From Superficieibacter sp. HKU1 (GTDB lineage Bacteria > Pseudomonadota > Gammaproteobacteria > Enterobacterales > Enterobacteriaceae), in the NCBI RefSeq assembly GCF_029319185.1, contig NZ_CP119754.1:1550001-1614000 (forward strand): a stretch of 64,000 nt of DNA. The letters run 5' to 3'. A model generated the notes under the pieces. It was given only the letters and a program-made list of their open reading frames with translations, was not told where the DNA came from and made no database searches. Shown piece after piece: positions 54,579 to 62,771 of this stretch; within the stretch, counting starts at the first letter, position 1, and the number at the start of each line of letters is the position of its first letter. A program made the position numbers and the translations under genes.

Positions 54579-57212
54579 ATGAAAGCTGTATCTCGTGTTC
54601 ACATAACCCCGCATATGCACTGGGACCGGGAGTGGTATTTCACTACCGAAGCGTCCCGTATTTTACTGGTCAATAATATGGAGGAAATTCTTTCCCGGCT
54701 GGAGCAGGACGCGGACTATAAATATTACGTTCTGGACGGGCAAACGGCGATCCTCGAAGACTACTTTGCCGTTAAGCCGGAAAATAAACCGCGCGTTAAA
54801 GCGCTGGTGCAGGCAGGAAAATTGATAATCGGCCCCTGGTATACCCAGACCGATACCACGATTGTCGCCGGCGAATCCATTGTGCGTAACCTGCTGTATG
54901 GGATGCGGGATTGCATGGCCTTTGGCGAGCCGATGAAAATTGGCTATCTGCCGGATTCGTTCGGGATGTCAGGGCAATTGCCGCATATCTATAACGGCTT
55001 TGGCATCACACGGGCGATGTTCTGGCGCGGCTGCTCTGAGCGTCACGGCACGGATAAAACCGAGTTTCTGTGGCAGAGCGGCGAAGGCAGTGAAGTGGTA
55101 GCGCAGGTGCTGCCGCTGGGCTATGCGATTGGTAAATATTTACCCGAAGATGAAGCGGGCCTGCGTAAGCGCCTCGACAGCTACTTCGAGGTGCTGGAGA
55201 AGGCGTCGCTCACGAAAGAGATCCTGCTGCCAAACGGTCACGATCAGATGCCGCTCCAGCAAAATATTTTTGCCGTGATGGCGAAGCTGCGTGAGATCTA
55301 CCCGCAGCGTGAATTTGTGATGAGTCGTTTTGAAGAGGTCTTTGCGCGTATTGAACAGCAGCGCGAAAAGCTGGCGACGCTAAAAGGTGAATTTATCGAC
55401 GGCAAGTACATGCGCGTTCACCGCACTATTGGCTCCACGCGCATGGATATCAAAATTGCCCACGCGCGGATCGAAAATAAAATCGTCAATATCCTTGAGC
55501 CGCTGGCGACGCTGGCCTGGACGCTGGGATTTGCGTATCAGCACGGCCTGCTGGAAAAAATGTGGAAAGAGATCCTTAAAAACCACGCCCATGACAGTAT
55601 TGGCTGCTGCTGTAGCGACAAAGTCCATCGTGAAATCATGGCCCGTTTCTGGCTGGCGGAAGATATGGCCGATAATCTGATCTGCTTTTATATGCGTAAG
55701 ATTGTCGACAACATGCCGCAGCAGGCCGGGGATAAGCTGACGCTCTTTAACCTGATGCCCTGGCCGCGTGACGAAGTGATTAATACCACCATACGGCTGC
55801 GCGCCAGCCAGTTCTGCCTGCTGGATGGGGAAGGCAATGCGGTGCCGTATTATATTCGCGACCGGCGGGAAATCGATCCTGGTCTGGTGGACAGACAGAT
55901 TGTCCATTACGGCAACTACGATCCCTTTATGGAATACGATATTCAGCTCAGACAGGTCCTGCCTGCGATGGGATACCTGACGTTGCATATCGTGACGGGA
56001 GAGGGGAGCCAGCCGCTGCCCGCTATCACCCATCATGAGGCGTTGCTGGAAAATGACTACTGGCGCATTTCGTTTAACGATGACGGGACGCTGCGAATGG
56101 CCGATAAAGAGAGCGGCCTTGTCTACGATCGCGTGCTGGAGTTTGAGGATGGTTCCGATGACGGTGATGAATATGATTATTCGCCGCTGCGTAAGGACTG
56201 GCTGCTGACCTCCGCCGCCGCGACGCACCGCATAGAGGTAACGCACGACGTCTGGCAGAGCAGGGCAACGGTACACAGTAAAATGGCCGTTCCGCTTAAT
56301 CTGGCAGAACGATCCGCGGGCGAGTGCTCCGGATCGCTGGAATTTGCCACGACGGTAACGCTCAGTCAGCACAGCCGACGCGTCGATTTTGTCGTCCGGC
56401 TGGATAATCAGGCGGACGACCACCGTGTTCGCGTGCGTATTCCTGTTCCCTGTAAAACGGATAGCGTGCTTACGGATACGCAGTTTGGCTCGCTTTCGCG
56501 CCCGGTTGCGGACGACGCGATGACGCACTGGCAGGAGGACGGCTGGAAGGAGGCACCCGTGCCGGTGTGGAATCTGCTTAACTATGCTGCGCTCCAGCAG
56601 GGCCGGCACGGTATCGCGCTGTTTACCGAAGGGCTGCGGGAAATCGAGATCGTCGGCGAGGAGAGCAGTACCTTTGCCCTGACGTTATTGCGCGGGGTCG
56701 GCTTGCTGGGCAAAGACGATCTGCTGCTGCGTCCGGGACGTCCTTCCGGCATTAAAATGCCGGTGCCGGATTCGCAACTGCGCGGGGAGTTAAGCTGCCG
56801 CTTTAGCCTGTGGCCTTTCTGCGGCTCGCCGCTGAATGCCGGGCTGGCGCAGCAGGCGCGCAGCTGGCTGACGCCGGTGCAGTGCTACAATAAAATCCCC
56901 TGGGACGCCATGAAACTTAACCGCAGCGACGTGGTTACCCCGGAACGCTACAGTCTTTTCAGTATGCCGTCGACCGGCTGCGTGTTGAGCGTGCTGAAGA
57001 AAGCGGAAGATCGCAATGAACTGATTATCCGTCTCTTTAACCCTTCAGAAGGTGAAAATAGCGAAACGTTCCTGATGTTCAATCAGCATCAGACGCGGTG
57101 CCGCGAAACGGCGATGGATGAACAGGCGCTGACCGGGGGAGACGATATCACCGCACGCCCGGTACGTTTCCGACCTGGACAATCGCGAACGTGGAGCATT
57201 TTGCTCAAGTGA
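54579..57212 (+). CDS. mngB: Alpha-mannosidase MngB (GH38)
   Basis: An 877-residue glycoside hydrolase family 38 enzyme that splits 6-phospho-mannosylglycerate into mannose-6-P and glycerate. The N-terminal catalytic domain opens HITPHMHWDREWYF (zinc-site His/Asp) and has GYLPDSFGMSGQLPHI with the nucleophile Asp; later zinc-site residues are in KNHAHDSIGCC. It follows mngA by 24 bases. Confidence 0.95.
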   Translation: MKAVSRVHITPHMHWDREWYFTTEASRILLVNNMEEILSRLEQDADYKYYVLDGQTAILEDYFAVKPENKPRVKALVQAGKLIIGPWYTQTDTTIVAGESIVRNLLYGMRDCMAFGEPMKIGYLPDSFGMSGQLPHIYNGFGITRAMFWRGCSERHGTDKTEFLWQSGEGSEVVAQVLPLGYAIGKYLPEDEAGLRKRLDSYFEVLEKASLTKEILLPNGHDQMPLQQNIFAVMAKLREIYPQREFVMSRFEEVFARIEQQREKLATLKGEFIDGKYMRVHRTIGSTRMDIKIAHARIENKIVNILEPLATLAWTLGFAYQHGLLEKMWKEILKNHAHDSIGCCCSDKVHREIMARFWLAEDMADNLICFYMRKIVDNMPQQAGDKLTLFNLMPWPRDEVINTTIRLRASQFCLLDGEGNAVPYYIRDRREIDPGLVDRQIVHYGNYDPFMEYDIQLRQVLPAMGYLTLHIVTGEGSQPLPAITHHEALLENDYWRISFNDDGTLRMADKESGLVYDRVLEFEDGSDDGDEYDYSPLRKDWLLTSAAATHRIEVTHDVWQSRATVHSKMAVPLNLAERSAGECSGSLEFATTVTLSQHSRRVDFVVRLDNQADDHRVRVRIPVPCKTDSVLTDTQFGSLSRPVADDAMTHWQEDGWKEAPVPVWNLLNYAALQQGRHGIALFTEGLREIEIVGEESSTFALTLLRGVGLLGKDDLLLRPGRPSGIKMPVPDSQLRGELSCRFSLWPFCGSPLNAGLAQQARSWLTPVQCYNKIPWDAMKLNRSDVVTPERYSLFSMPSTGCVLSVLKKAEDRNELIIRLFNPSEGENSETFLMFNQHQTRCRETAMDEQALTGGDDITARPVRFRPGQSRTWSILLK

Positions 57213-57229
57213 TCCTGCCGATTAACATT

Positions 57230-57250
57230 GAAGCCGCCCGGAGCGGCTTC
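57230..57250 (+). terminator. Hairpin after mngB
   Basis: An 8-bp stem (GAAGCCGC / GCGGCTTC) with a 5-base loop, followed by ATTATTC rather than a pure T-run. Probably a moderate terminator. Confidence 0.65.
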
Positions 57251-57890
57251 ATTATTCACCGTAATAATCAATCTTCGGTGTTATTTTTTTGCGGTGACAG
57301 GTAACTAAAATGTAATAATTTTGATGTTTATTTTTGCTGGCAGGAAAATGATGTGATCTGAATTACATTATCCAGCCCTGAACAGCGCTGACCATCGTCC
57401 CTCTTTTGAATTAAATTCCTTTTGTGACTACTTTCTTAATAATTGATAACTATCAATGTTATTTAGCGATCATGTTTTTAACATAAAATTCACTATAATC
57501 TGCAAATTAAAACATAGTTAACAATATGCTTTAAATTGATTTATATCAAAAACTAATGTTTTGAAAAAAGCACGGAAAAGAGCTAAATTGTTGCAGATCA
57601 AACAAGCCCTATAACGGTAAAATGGGCAGATATTGATCGCTGTCGTAAATCGTAAATTTACTCGATAAAAACCTGTTTATTGTAAGGGTTTTACAGCGTA
57701 GTATATTCGCGGGATCAATTTGAATTTTTTATTAACGAATTTGTAACTTTTGGGCCGGCATGTCAGAACGCAATGAAAAATGCGCACTCTTCGGCACAAA
57801 AGCGACAAATAATTTGTATTGGGGCATGCGTGTGATCCTTTCTAACGGGGTTCACTCTCGGAGTCTTCATGCGATGAGCAAGGAGTCATA
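57251..57890 (+). promoter_or_regulatory. Long cydA control region
   Basis: About 640 AT-rich bases with no gene. The corresponding E. coli region contains several promoters controlled by ArcA (activation), FNR and H-NS. A perfect FNR palindrome is present at 57536 and GTTAACA-type stretches suitable for ArcA occur near 57515, but I did not assign individual promoters. Confidence 0.75.
57536..57549. promoter_or_regulatory. FNR-binding site upstream of cydA
   Basis: TTGATTTATATCAA is an exact match to the TTGAT-N4-ATCAA consensus. FNR represses E. coli cydAB under strict anaerobiosis. Confidence 0.8.
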
Positions 57891-59459
57891 ATGTTAGATA
57901 TAGTCGAACTGTCGCGCTTACAGTTTGCCTTGACTGCGATGTACCACTTTCTGTTTGTGCCGCTGACGCTGGGTATGGCGTTCCTGCTGGCCATTATGGA
58001 AACGGTTTATGTCCTTTCCGGCAAACAGATTTATAAAGATATGACCAAATTCTGGGGCAAGTTGTTTGGTATCAACTTTGCGCTGGGTGTGGCTACCGGT
58101 CTGACCATGGAGTTCCAGTTCGGGACAAACTGGTCTTACTATTCCCATTACGTTGGCGATATTTTCGGTGCGCCACTGGCCATTGAAGGGCTGATGGCCT
58201 TCTTCCTTGAGTCCACCTTTGTAGGTCTGTTTTTCTTCGGCTGGGACCGCCTGAGTAAAGTTCAGCACATGGCCGTTACCTGGCTGGTGGCGCTCGGCTC
58301 TAACCTCTCTGCGCTGTGGATCCTCGTCGCTAACGGCTGGATGCAGAACCCTATCGCTTCGGATTTCAACTTTGAAACCATGCGTATGGAAATGGTCAGC
58401 TTCTCCGAGCTGGTGCTTAACCCGGTAGCTCAGGTGAAATTCGTTCACACCGTTGCCTCTGGCTACGTCTGTGGCGCAATGTTCATTCTGGGGATCAGCG
58501 CTTACTACATGCTGCGCGGCCGCGACATTGCGTTTGCTAAACGCTCCTTTGCTATCGCAGCCAGCTTCGGCATGGCGGCGGTGCTGTCTGTTATCGTTCT
58601 GGGTGATGAATCCGGCTACGAAATGGGCGACGTGCAGAAGACGAAACTGGCTGCTATCGAAGCCGAATGGGAAACTCAGCCGGCGCCCGCGTCCTTTACG
58701 CTGTTCGGTATTCCCGATCAAGATTCGCAGGAAAACCATTTCGCCATTCAAATTCCTTACGCGCTGGGTATTATTGCGACCCGTTCTGTCGACACGCCGG
58801 TTATCGGCCTGAAAGACCTGATGGTGCAGCATGAAGAGCGTATTCGTAACGGGATGCGTGCGTATCATTTGCTGGAAGAACTGCGTGCGGGCTCTACCGA
58901 TCAGGGCGTGCGTGAACAGTTTAATAACGTGAAGAAAGATCTGGGTTATGGCCTGCTACTCAAGCGCTATACCGAGAATGTGACTGACGCGACCGAAGCG
59001 CAAATCCAGCAGGCAACGAAGGATTCTATTCCTCGCGTGGCACCGCTGTACTTCGCGTTCCGTATCATGGTGGCCTGCGGCGTGCTGATGCTGCTGATTA
59101 TCGCCGCGTCTTTCTGGAGCGTGATCCGCAACCGTATCGGGCAAAAACGCTGGCTGCTGCGTACCGCGTTCTACGCCATTCCACTGCCGTGGATCGCTAT
59201 CGAATCCGGCTGGTTTGTTGCTGAATATGGTCGTCAACCGTGGGCCATCGGTGAAGTCTTGCCGACCGCCGTGGCGAACTCGTCATTAACGCCGGGCGAT
59301 CTGATCTTCTCTATGCTGTTAATTTGCGGCCTGTACACACTGTTCCTGGTGGCAGAGTTGTTCCTGATGTTCAAATTTGCACGCCTTGGCCCGAGCAGCC
59401 TGAAGACCGGTCGTTATCATTACGAACAGCCCACCGTTGCGTCGCAGCCGGCACGCTAA
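57891..59459 (+). CDS. cydA: Cytochrome bd-I ubiquinol oxidase subunit I
   Basis: A 522-residue inner-membrane protein with nine helices. Heme ligand His19 lies in QFALTAMYHFLFVP; the periplasmic Q-loop (about 250-380) precedes the heme-b558 Met region. Conserved GLTMEFQFGTNW and QPWAIGEVLPT segments are present. It oxidises ubiquinol and reduces O2 with high affinity. First gene of cydABX-ybgE. Confidence 0.98.
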   Translation: MLDIVELSRLQFALTAMYHFLFVPLTLGMAFLLAIMETVYVLSGKQIYKDMTKFWGKLFGINFALGVATGLTMEFQFGTNWSYYSHYVGDIFGAPLAIEGLMAFFLESTFVGLFFFGWDRLSKVQHMAVTWLVALGSNLSALWILVANGWMQNPIASDFNFETMRMEMVSFSELVLNPVAQVKFVHTVASGYVCGAMFILGISAYYMLRGRDIAFAKRSFAIAASFGMAAVLSVIVLGDESGYEMGDVQKTKLAAIEAEWETQPAPASFTLFGIPDQDSQENHFAIQIPYALGIIATRSVDTPVIGLKDLMVQHEERIRNGMRAYHLLEELRAGSTDQGVREQFNNVKKDLGYGLLLKRYTENVTDATEAQIQQATKDSIPRVAPLYFAFRIMVACGVLMLLIIAASFWSVIRNRIGQKRWLLRTAFYAIPLPWIAIESGWFVAEYGRQPWAIGEVLPTAVANSSLTPGDLIFSMLLICGLYTLFLVAELFLMFKFARLGPSSLKTGRYHYEQPTVASQPAR

Positions 59460-59474
59460 GACAGGAGTCGTCAA

Positions 59475-60614
59475 ATGATCGATTATGAAGTATTGCGTTT
59501 TATCTGGTGGCTGTTGATTGGTGTTCTGCTGATCGGCTTTGCAGTCACTGACGGCTTCGACATGGGGGTGGGCATGCTCACCCGTTTCCTCGGTCGAAAT
59601 GACACCGAGCGTCGAATCATGATTAACTCCATTGCGCCGCACTGGGACGGTAACCAGGTATGGCTAATCACCGCCGGTGGCGCATTATTCGCCGCGTGGC
59701 CGATGGTCTACGCGGCAGCGTTCTCCGGCTTTTATGTCGCGATGATCCTGGTGCTGGCATCGCTGTTCTTCCGCCCGGTAGGCTTTGACTACCGTTCGAA
59801 GATCGAAGTATCGCGCTGGCGCAACATGTGGGACTGGGGCATTTTCATCGGTAGCTTTGTGCCGCCGCTGGTGATTGGCGTAGCGTTCGGTAACCTGTTG
59901 CAGGGCGTACCGTTCAACGTTGATGAATATATGCGTCTGTACTACACCGGAAACTTCTTCCAGCTGCTGAATCCGTTTGGCCTGCTGGCGGGCGTGGTTA
60001 GCGTAGCGATGATCATCACCCAGGGCGCAACCTATCTTCAAATGCGTACCGTGGGTGAGCTACATCTGCGCTCCCGCGCGACCGCGCAAATTGCAGCACT
60101 GGTTACGCTGGTCGGGTTTGCCCTGGCAGGCGTTTGGGTGATGTACGGCATTGATGGATACGTGGTGACGTCCGCTATCGATCATCATGCGGCCTCTAAT
60201 CCGCTGACGAAAGAAGTCACCCGCCAGGCAGGGGCATGGCTGGTCAACTTTAACAATATGCCAGCGCTGTGGCTCATTCCGGCCCTGGGCGTGGTATTGC
60301 CATTGCTGACCATCCTGCTGTCCCGTATGGGAAGAGGGGCGCTGGCGTTTGTCATCTCGTCATTAACTCTGGCCTGTATTATTCTGACGGCGGGTATTGC
60401 AATGTTCCCATTCGTGATGCCGTCCAGCACCATGATGAATGCAAGCCTGACAATGTGGGATGCGACGTCCAGCCAGATGACGCTGAACCTGATGACCTTT
60501 GTTGCGCTGGTGTTCGTGCCGATTATTCTGATTTACACCGGCTGGTGTTACTGGAAAATGTTCGGTCGTATCACCAAAGAACATATTGAAAGCAACACTC
60601 ACTCTATGTACTAA
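59475..60614 (+). CDS. cydB: Cytochrome bd-I ubiquinol oxidase subunit II
   Basis: A 379-residue membrane protein with eight to nine helices, starting MIDYEVLRFIWWLLIGVLLI and including GFDMGVGML and the conserved PHWDGNQVWLITAGGALFAAWP segment. It pairs with CydA for heme assembly and stability. It starts 15 bases after cydA. Confidence 0.98.
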   Translation: MIDYEVLRFIWWLLIGVLLIGFAVTDGFDMGVGMLTRFLGRNDTERRIMINSIAPHWDGNQVWLITAGGALFAAWPMVYAAAFSGFYVAMILVLASLFFRPVGFDYRSKIEVSRWRNMWDWGIFIGSFVPPLVIGVAFGNLLQGVPFNVDEYMRLYYTGNFFQLLNPFGLLAGVVSVAMIITQGATYLQMRTVGELHLRSRATAQIAALVTLVGFALAGVWVMYGIDGYVVTSAIDHHAASNPLTKEVTRQAGAWLVNFNNMPALWLIPALGVVLPLLTILLSRMGRGALAFVISSLTLACIILTAGIAMFPFVMPSSTMMNASLTMWDATSSQMTLNLMTFVALVFVPIILIYTGWCYWKMFGRITKEHIESNTHSMY

Positions 60615-60628
60615 GTAAGGAGCATATT

Positions 60629-60742
60629 ATGTGGTATTTCGCATGGATCCTCGGAACGCTTCTTGCCTGTGCATTCGGCGTGATCACCGCCCTGGCGCTG
60701 GAACACGTTGAAGCGTCGAAAGCGGGTGAAGAAAGACTCTGA
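60629..60742 (+). CDS. cydX: Cytochrome bd-I small subunit CydX
   Basis: A 37-codon gene reading MWYFAWILGTLLACAFGVIT then ALALEHVEASKAGEERL: one membrane helix with the conserved WYFAWILG N-terminus and Glu25-His. It binds CydA and is needed for full oxidase activity. AAGGAG lies seven bases before the ATG. Its TGA shares one base with the ybgE ATG. Confidence 0.96.
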   Translation: MWYFAWILGTLLACAFGVITALALEHVEASKAGEERL

Positions 60743-61035
60743 TGGTAAAAATTATCGCGACGCTGTATGCGGTAATGGATAAGCGCCCGCTACGGGCGCT
60801 TTCTCTGATCATGGCATTAGTGCTGGCAGGCTGTATGTTCTGGGATCCGACCCGCTTTGCGGCAAAGACCAGTGAACTTGCCATCTGGCACGGCCTGGTA
60901 TTAATGTGGGCTGTCTGCGCTGGTGTGATTCACGGCGTGGGATTCCGTCCGCGAGCCGTGGTCTGGCAGGGTGTTTTTTGCCCTCTGATCGCTGATTTTG
61001 TCCTTATTACCGGCTTGATTTTTTTCTTTAATTGA
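60742..61035 (+). CDS. ybgE: YbgE, cyd operon membrane protein
   Basis: A 97-residue protein with three predicted membrane helices (RALSLIMALVLAGCMFW, GLVLMWAVCAGVIHGVGF, PLIADFVLITGLIFFF). It is encoded with cydABX in many proteobacteria but has no firmly established role. It is coupled to cydX by a one-base overlap and followed by a terminator. Confidence 0.93.
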   Translation: MVKIIATLYAVMDKRPLRALSLIMALVLAGCMFWDPTRFAAKTSELAIWHGLVLMWAVCAGVIHGVGFRPRAVVWQGVFCPLIADFVLITGLIFFFN

Positions 61036-61054
61036 GCAAGCACACATCTTTACG

Positions 61055-61085
61055 TTTATGGGCTTGCAAAAGCCCATAAATTTTT
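61055..61085 (+). terminator. Rho-independent terminator after ybgE
   Basis: A 10-bp stem (TTTATGGGCT / AGCCCATAAA) followed by five T residues. It separates the cyd and tol-pal operons. Confidence 0.9.
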
Positions 61086-61182
61086 ACTCTACGTTTACGT
61101 CAACCCATTCCAAACCACCTTTCCCGCGCGTATAGTAGCGAAGTTTAAAAGCTATAACCTTTTTGCGTTACTGGGATGTAAA

Positions 61183-61587
61183 GTGAATACAACGCTGTTT
61201 CGATGGCCGGTGCGTGTCTACTATGAAGATACCGATGCCGGTGGTGTGGTTTACCACGCCAGCTACGTGGCTTTTTATGAAAGAGCACGCACAGAGATGC
61301 TGCGCCACCATCACTTCAGCCAGCAGGTACTGTTGGCTGAGCGAGTTGCCTTTGTGGTGCGTAAAATGACCATTGATTATTTTGCGCCCGCCAGACTCGA
61401 TGACATGCTCGACGTTCAAACGGAAATAACATCGATGCGTGGTACCTCGCTGGTTTTCACGCAGCGTATCGTCAATGCAGAGAACACGATCCTGAACGCA
61501 GCTGAAGTTCTTATCGTCTGTGTTGATCCACTCATAATGAAGCCTCGTGCGCTTCCCAAGTCTATTGTCGCGGAGTTTAAGCAGTGA
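61183..61587 (+). CDS. ybgC: Acyl-CoA thioesterase YbgC
   Basis: A 134-residue 4HBT-type hotdog thioesterase with a GTG start. The catalytic region is YYEDTDAGGVVYHASY, with Asp18 and His25. It hydrolyses acyl-CoAs and associates with acyl carrier protein in E. coli; the link to Tol-Pal is by operon. Its end overlaps tolQ by four bases. Confidence 0.95.
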   Translation: MNTTLFRWPVRVYYEDTDAGGVVYHASYVAFYERARTEMLRHHHFSQQVLLAERVAFVVRKMTIDYFAPARLDDMLDVQTEITSMRGTSLVFTQRIVNAENTILNAAEVLIVCVDPLIMKPRALPKSIVAEFKQ

Positions 61588-62276
61588 CTGACATGAATAT
61601 CCTTGATTTGTTCCTGAAGGCTGGCCTTCTGGTTAAACTAATCATGCTGATTTTGATGGGTTTTTCGATCGCATCATGGGCCATCATCATCCAGCGAACT
61701 CGTATTCTCCGCGCTGCCTCGCGTGAGGCGGAAGCATTTGAAGACAAATTCTGGTCGGGCATTGAGCTGTCTCGTCTCTACCAGGAAAGCCAGGGACGTC
61801 GTGATACCCTTGCCGGTTCCGAGCAAATTTTTTACAGCGGCTTTAAAGAGTTTGCCCGTCTGCACCGTGCCAACAACCACGCGCCCGAAGCGGTGGTGGA
61901 AGGGGCATCGCGGGCCATGCGTATTTCAATGAACCGCGAGCTGGAAACGCTGGAAACGCACATTCCTTTCCTGGGTACCGTCGGTTCCATCAGCCCGTAT
62001 ATCGGCCTGTTCGGTACCGTGTGGGGGATCATGCACGCCTTTATCGGTCTCGGCGCGGTGAAACAGGCTACCCTGCAAATGGTTGCGCCAGGCATCGCAG
62101 AAGCACTGATCGCCACGGCAATTGGTCTGTTTGCCGCTATTCCGGCGGTCATGGCTTACAACCGTCTGAACCAGCGCGTCAACAAGCTGGAACTTAACTA
62201 CGACAACTTTATGGAAGAGTTCACCGCCATTCTGCACCGTCAGGCGTTTACCAGCAGCGAGAGCACAAAGGGGTAA
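61584..62276 (+). CDS. tolQ: TolQ, Tol-Pal proton channel subunit
   Basis: A 230-residue MotA/ExbB-family membrane protein with three helices (about 15-37, 135-160, 170-195; e.g. GTVGSISPYIGLFGTVWGIM and AEALIATAIGLFAAIPAV). With TolR it forms the proton-driven motor energising TolA for outer-membrane constriction at division. GTG start overlaps the ybgC stop. Nearly identical to E. coli. Confidence 0.98.
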   Translation: MTDMNILDLFLKAGLLVKLIMLILMGFSIASWAIIIQRTRILRAASREAEAFEDKFWSGIELSRLYQESQGRRDTLAGSEQIFYSGFKEFARLHRANNHAPEAVVEGASRAMRISMNRELETLETHIPFLGTVGSISPYIGLFGTVWGIMHAFIGLGAVKQATLQMVAPGIAEALIATAIGLFAAIPAVMAYNRLNQRVNKLELNYDNFMEEFTAILHRQAFTSSESTKG

Positions 62277-62279
62277 ATC

Positions 62280-62708
62280 ATGGCTAAAGCACGTGGAAGA
62301 GGTCGCCGCGAACTGAAGTCCGAGATCAACATCGTACCGTTACTGGACGTGTTGCTGGTGCTGGTGCTGATTTTTATGGCCACTGCGCCGATTATTACTC
62401 AGAGCGTCGAGGTGGATCTGCCTGAAGCGACCGAAACGCAGGCTGTCAGCACAAATGACGATCCGCCGATTATCGTGCAGGTTTCTGGTGTTGGGCAGTA
62501 CAGCGTCAAGGTGGGTCAGGAAGAGCTTCCGCAGTTGCCACCTGAACAGGTTATTGCCGAAGCCCAGAGTCGCATGAAGGCGAATCCGAAAGCGGTCTTC
62601 TTAATTGGTGGCGCGAAAGACGTGCCATATGATGAAATTATTAAAGCGCTGAACCTGCTACATACTGCGGGTGTGAAATCGGTTGGTTTGATGACGCAGC
62701 CTATTTGA
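62280..62708 (+). CDS. tolR: TolR, Tol-Pal motor subunit
   Basis: A 142-residue ExbD-family protein with one N-terminal membrane helix (VLLVLVLIFMATAPII) containing the proton-translocating Asp in VPLLDVLLVL. The periplasmic domain ends ...KSVGLMTQPI and interacts with peptidoglycan. It starts three bases after tolQ. Confidence 0.98.
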   Translation: MAKARGRGRRELKSEINIVPLLDVLLVLVLIFMATAPIITQSVEVDLPEATETQAVSTNDDPPIIVQVSGVGQYSVKVGQEELPQLPPEQVIAEAQSRMKANPKAVFLIGGAKDVPYDEIIKALNLLHTAGVKSVGLMTQPI

Positions 62709-62771
62709 TCATCTGCATACTCCTGACGTTGATACGGCAGGTAGCGGGCAAACTGTTTTTGGGAACCGAGA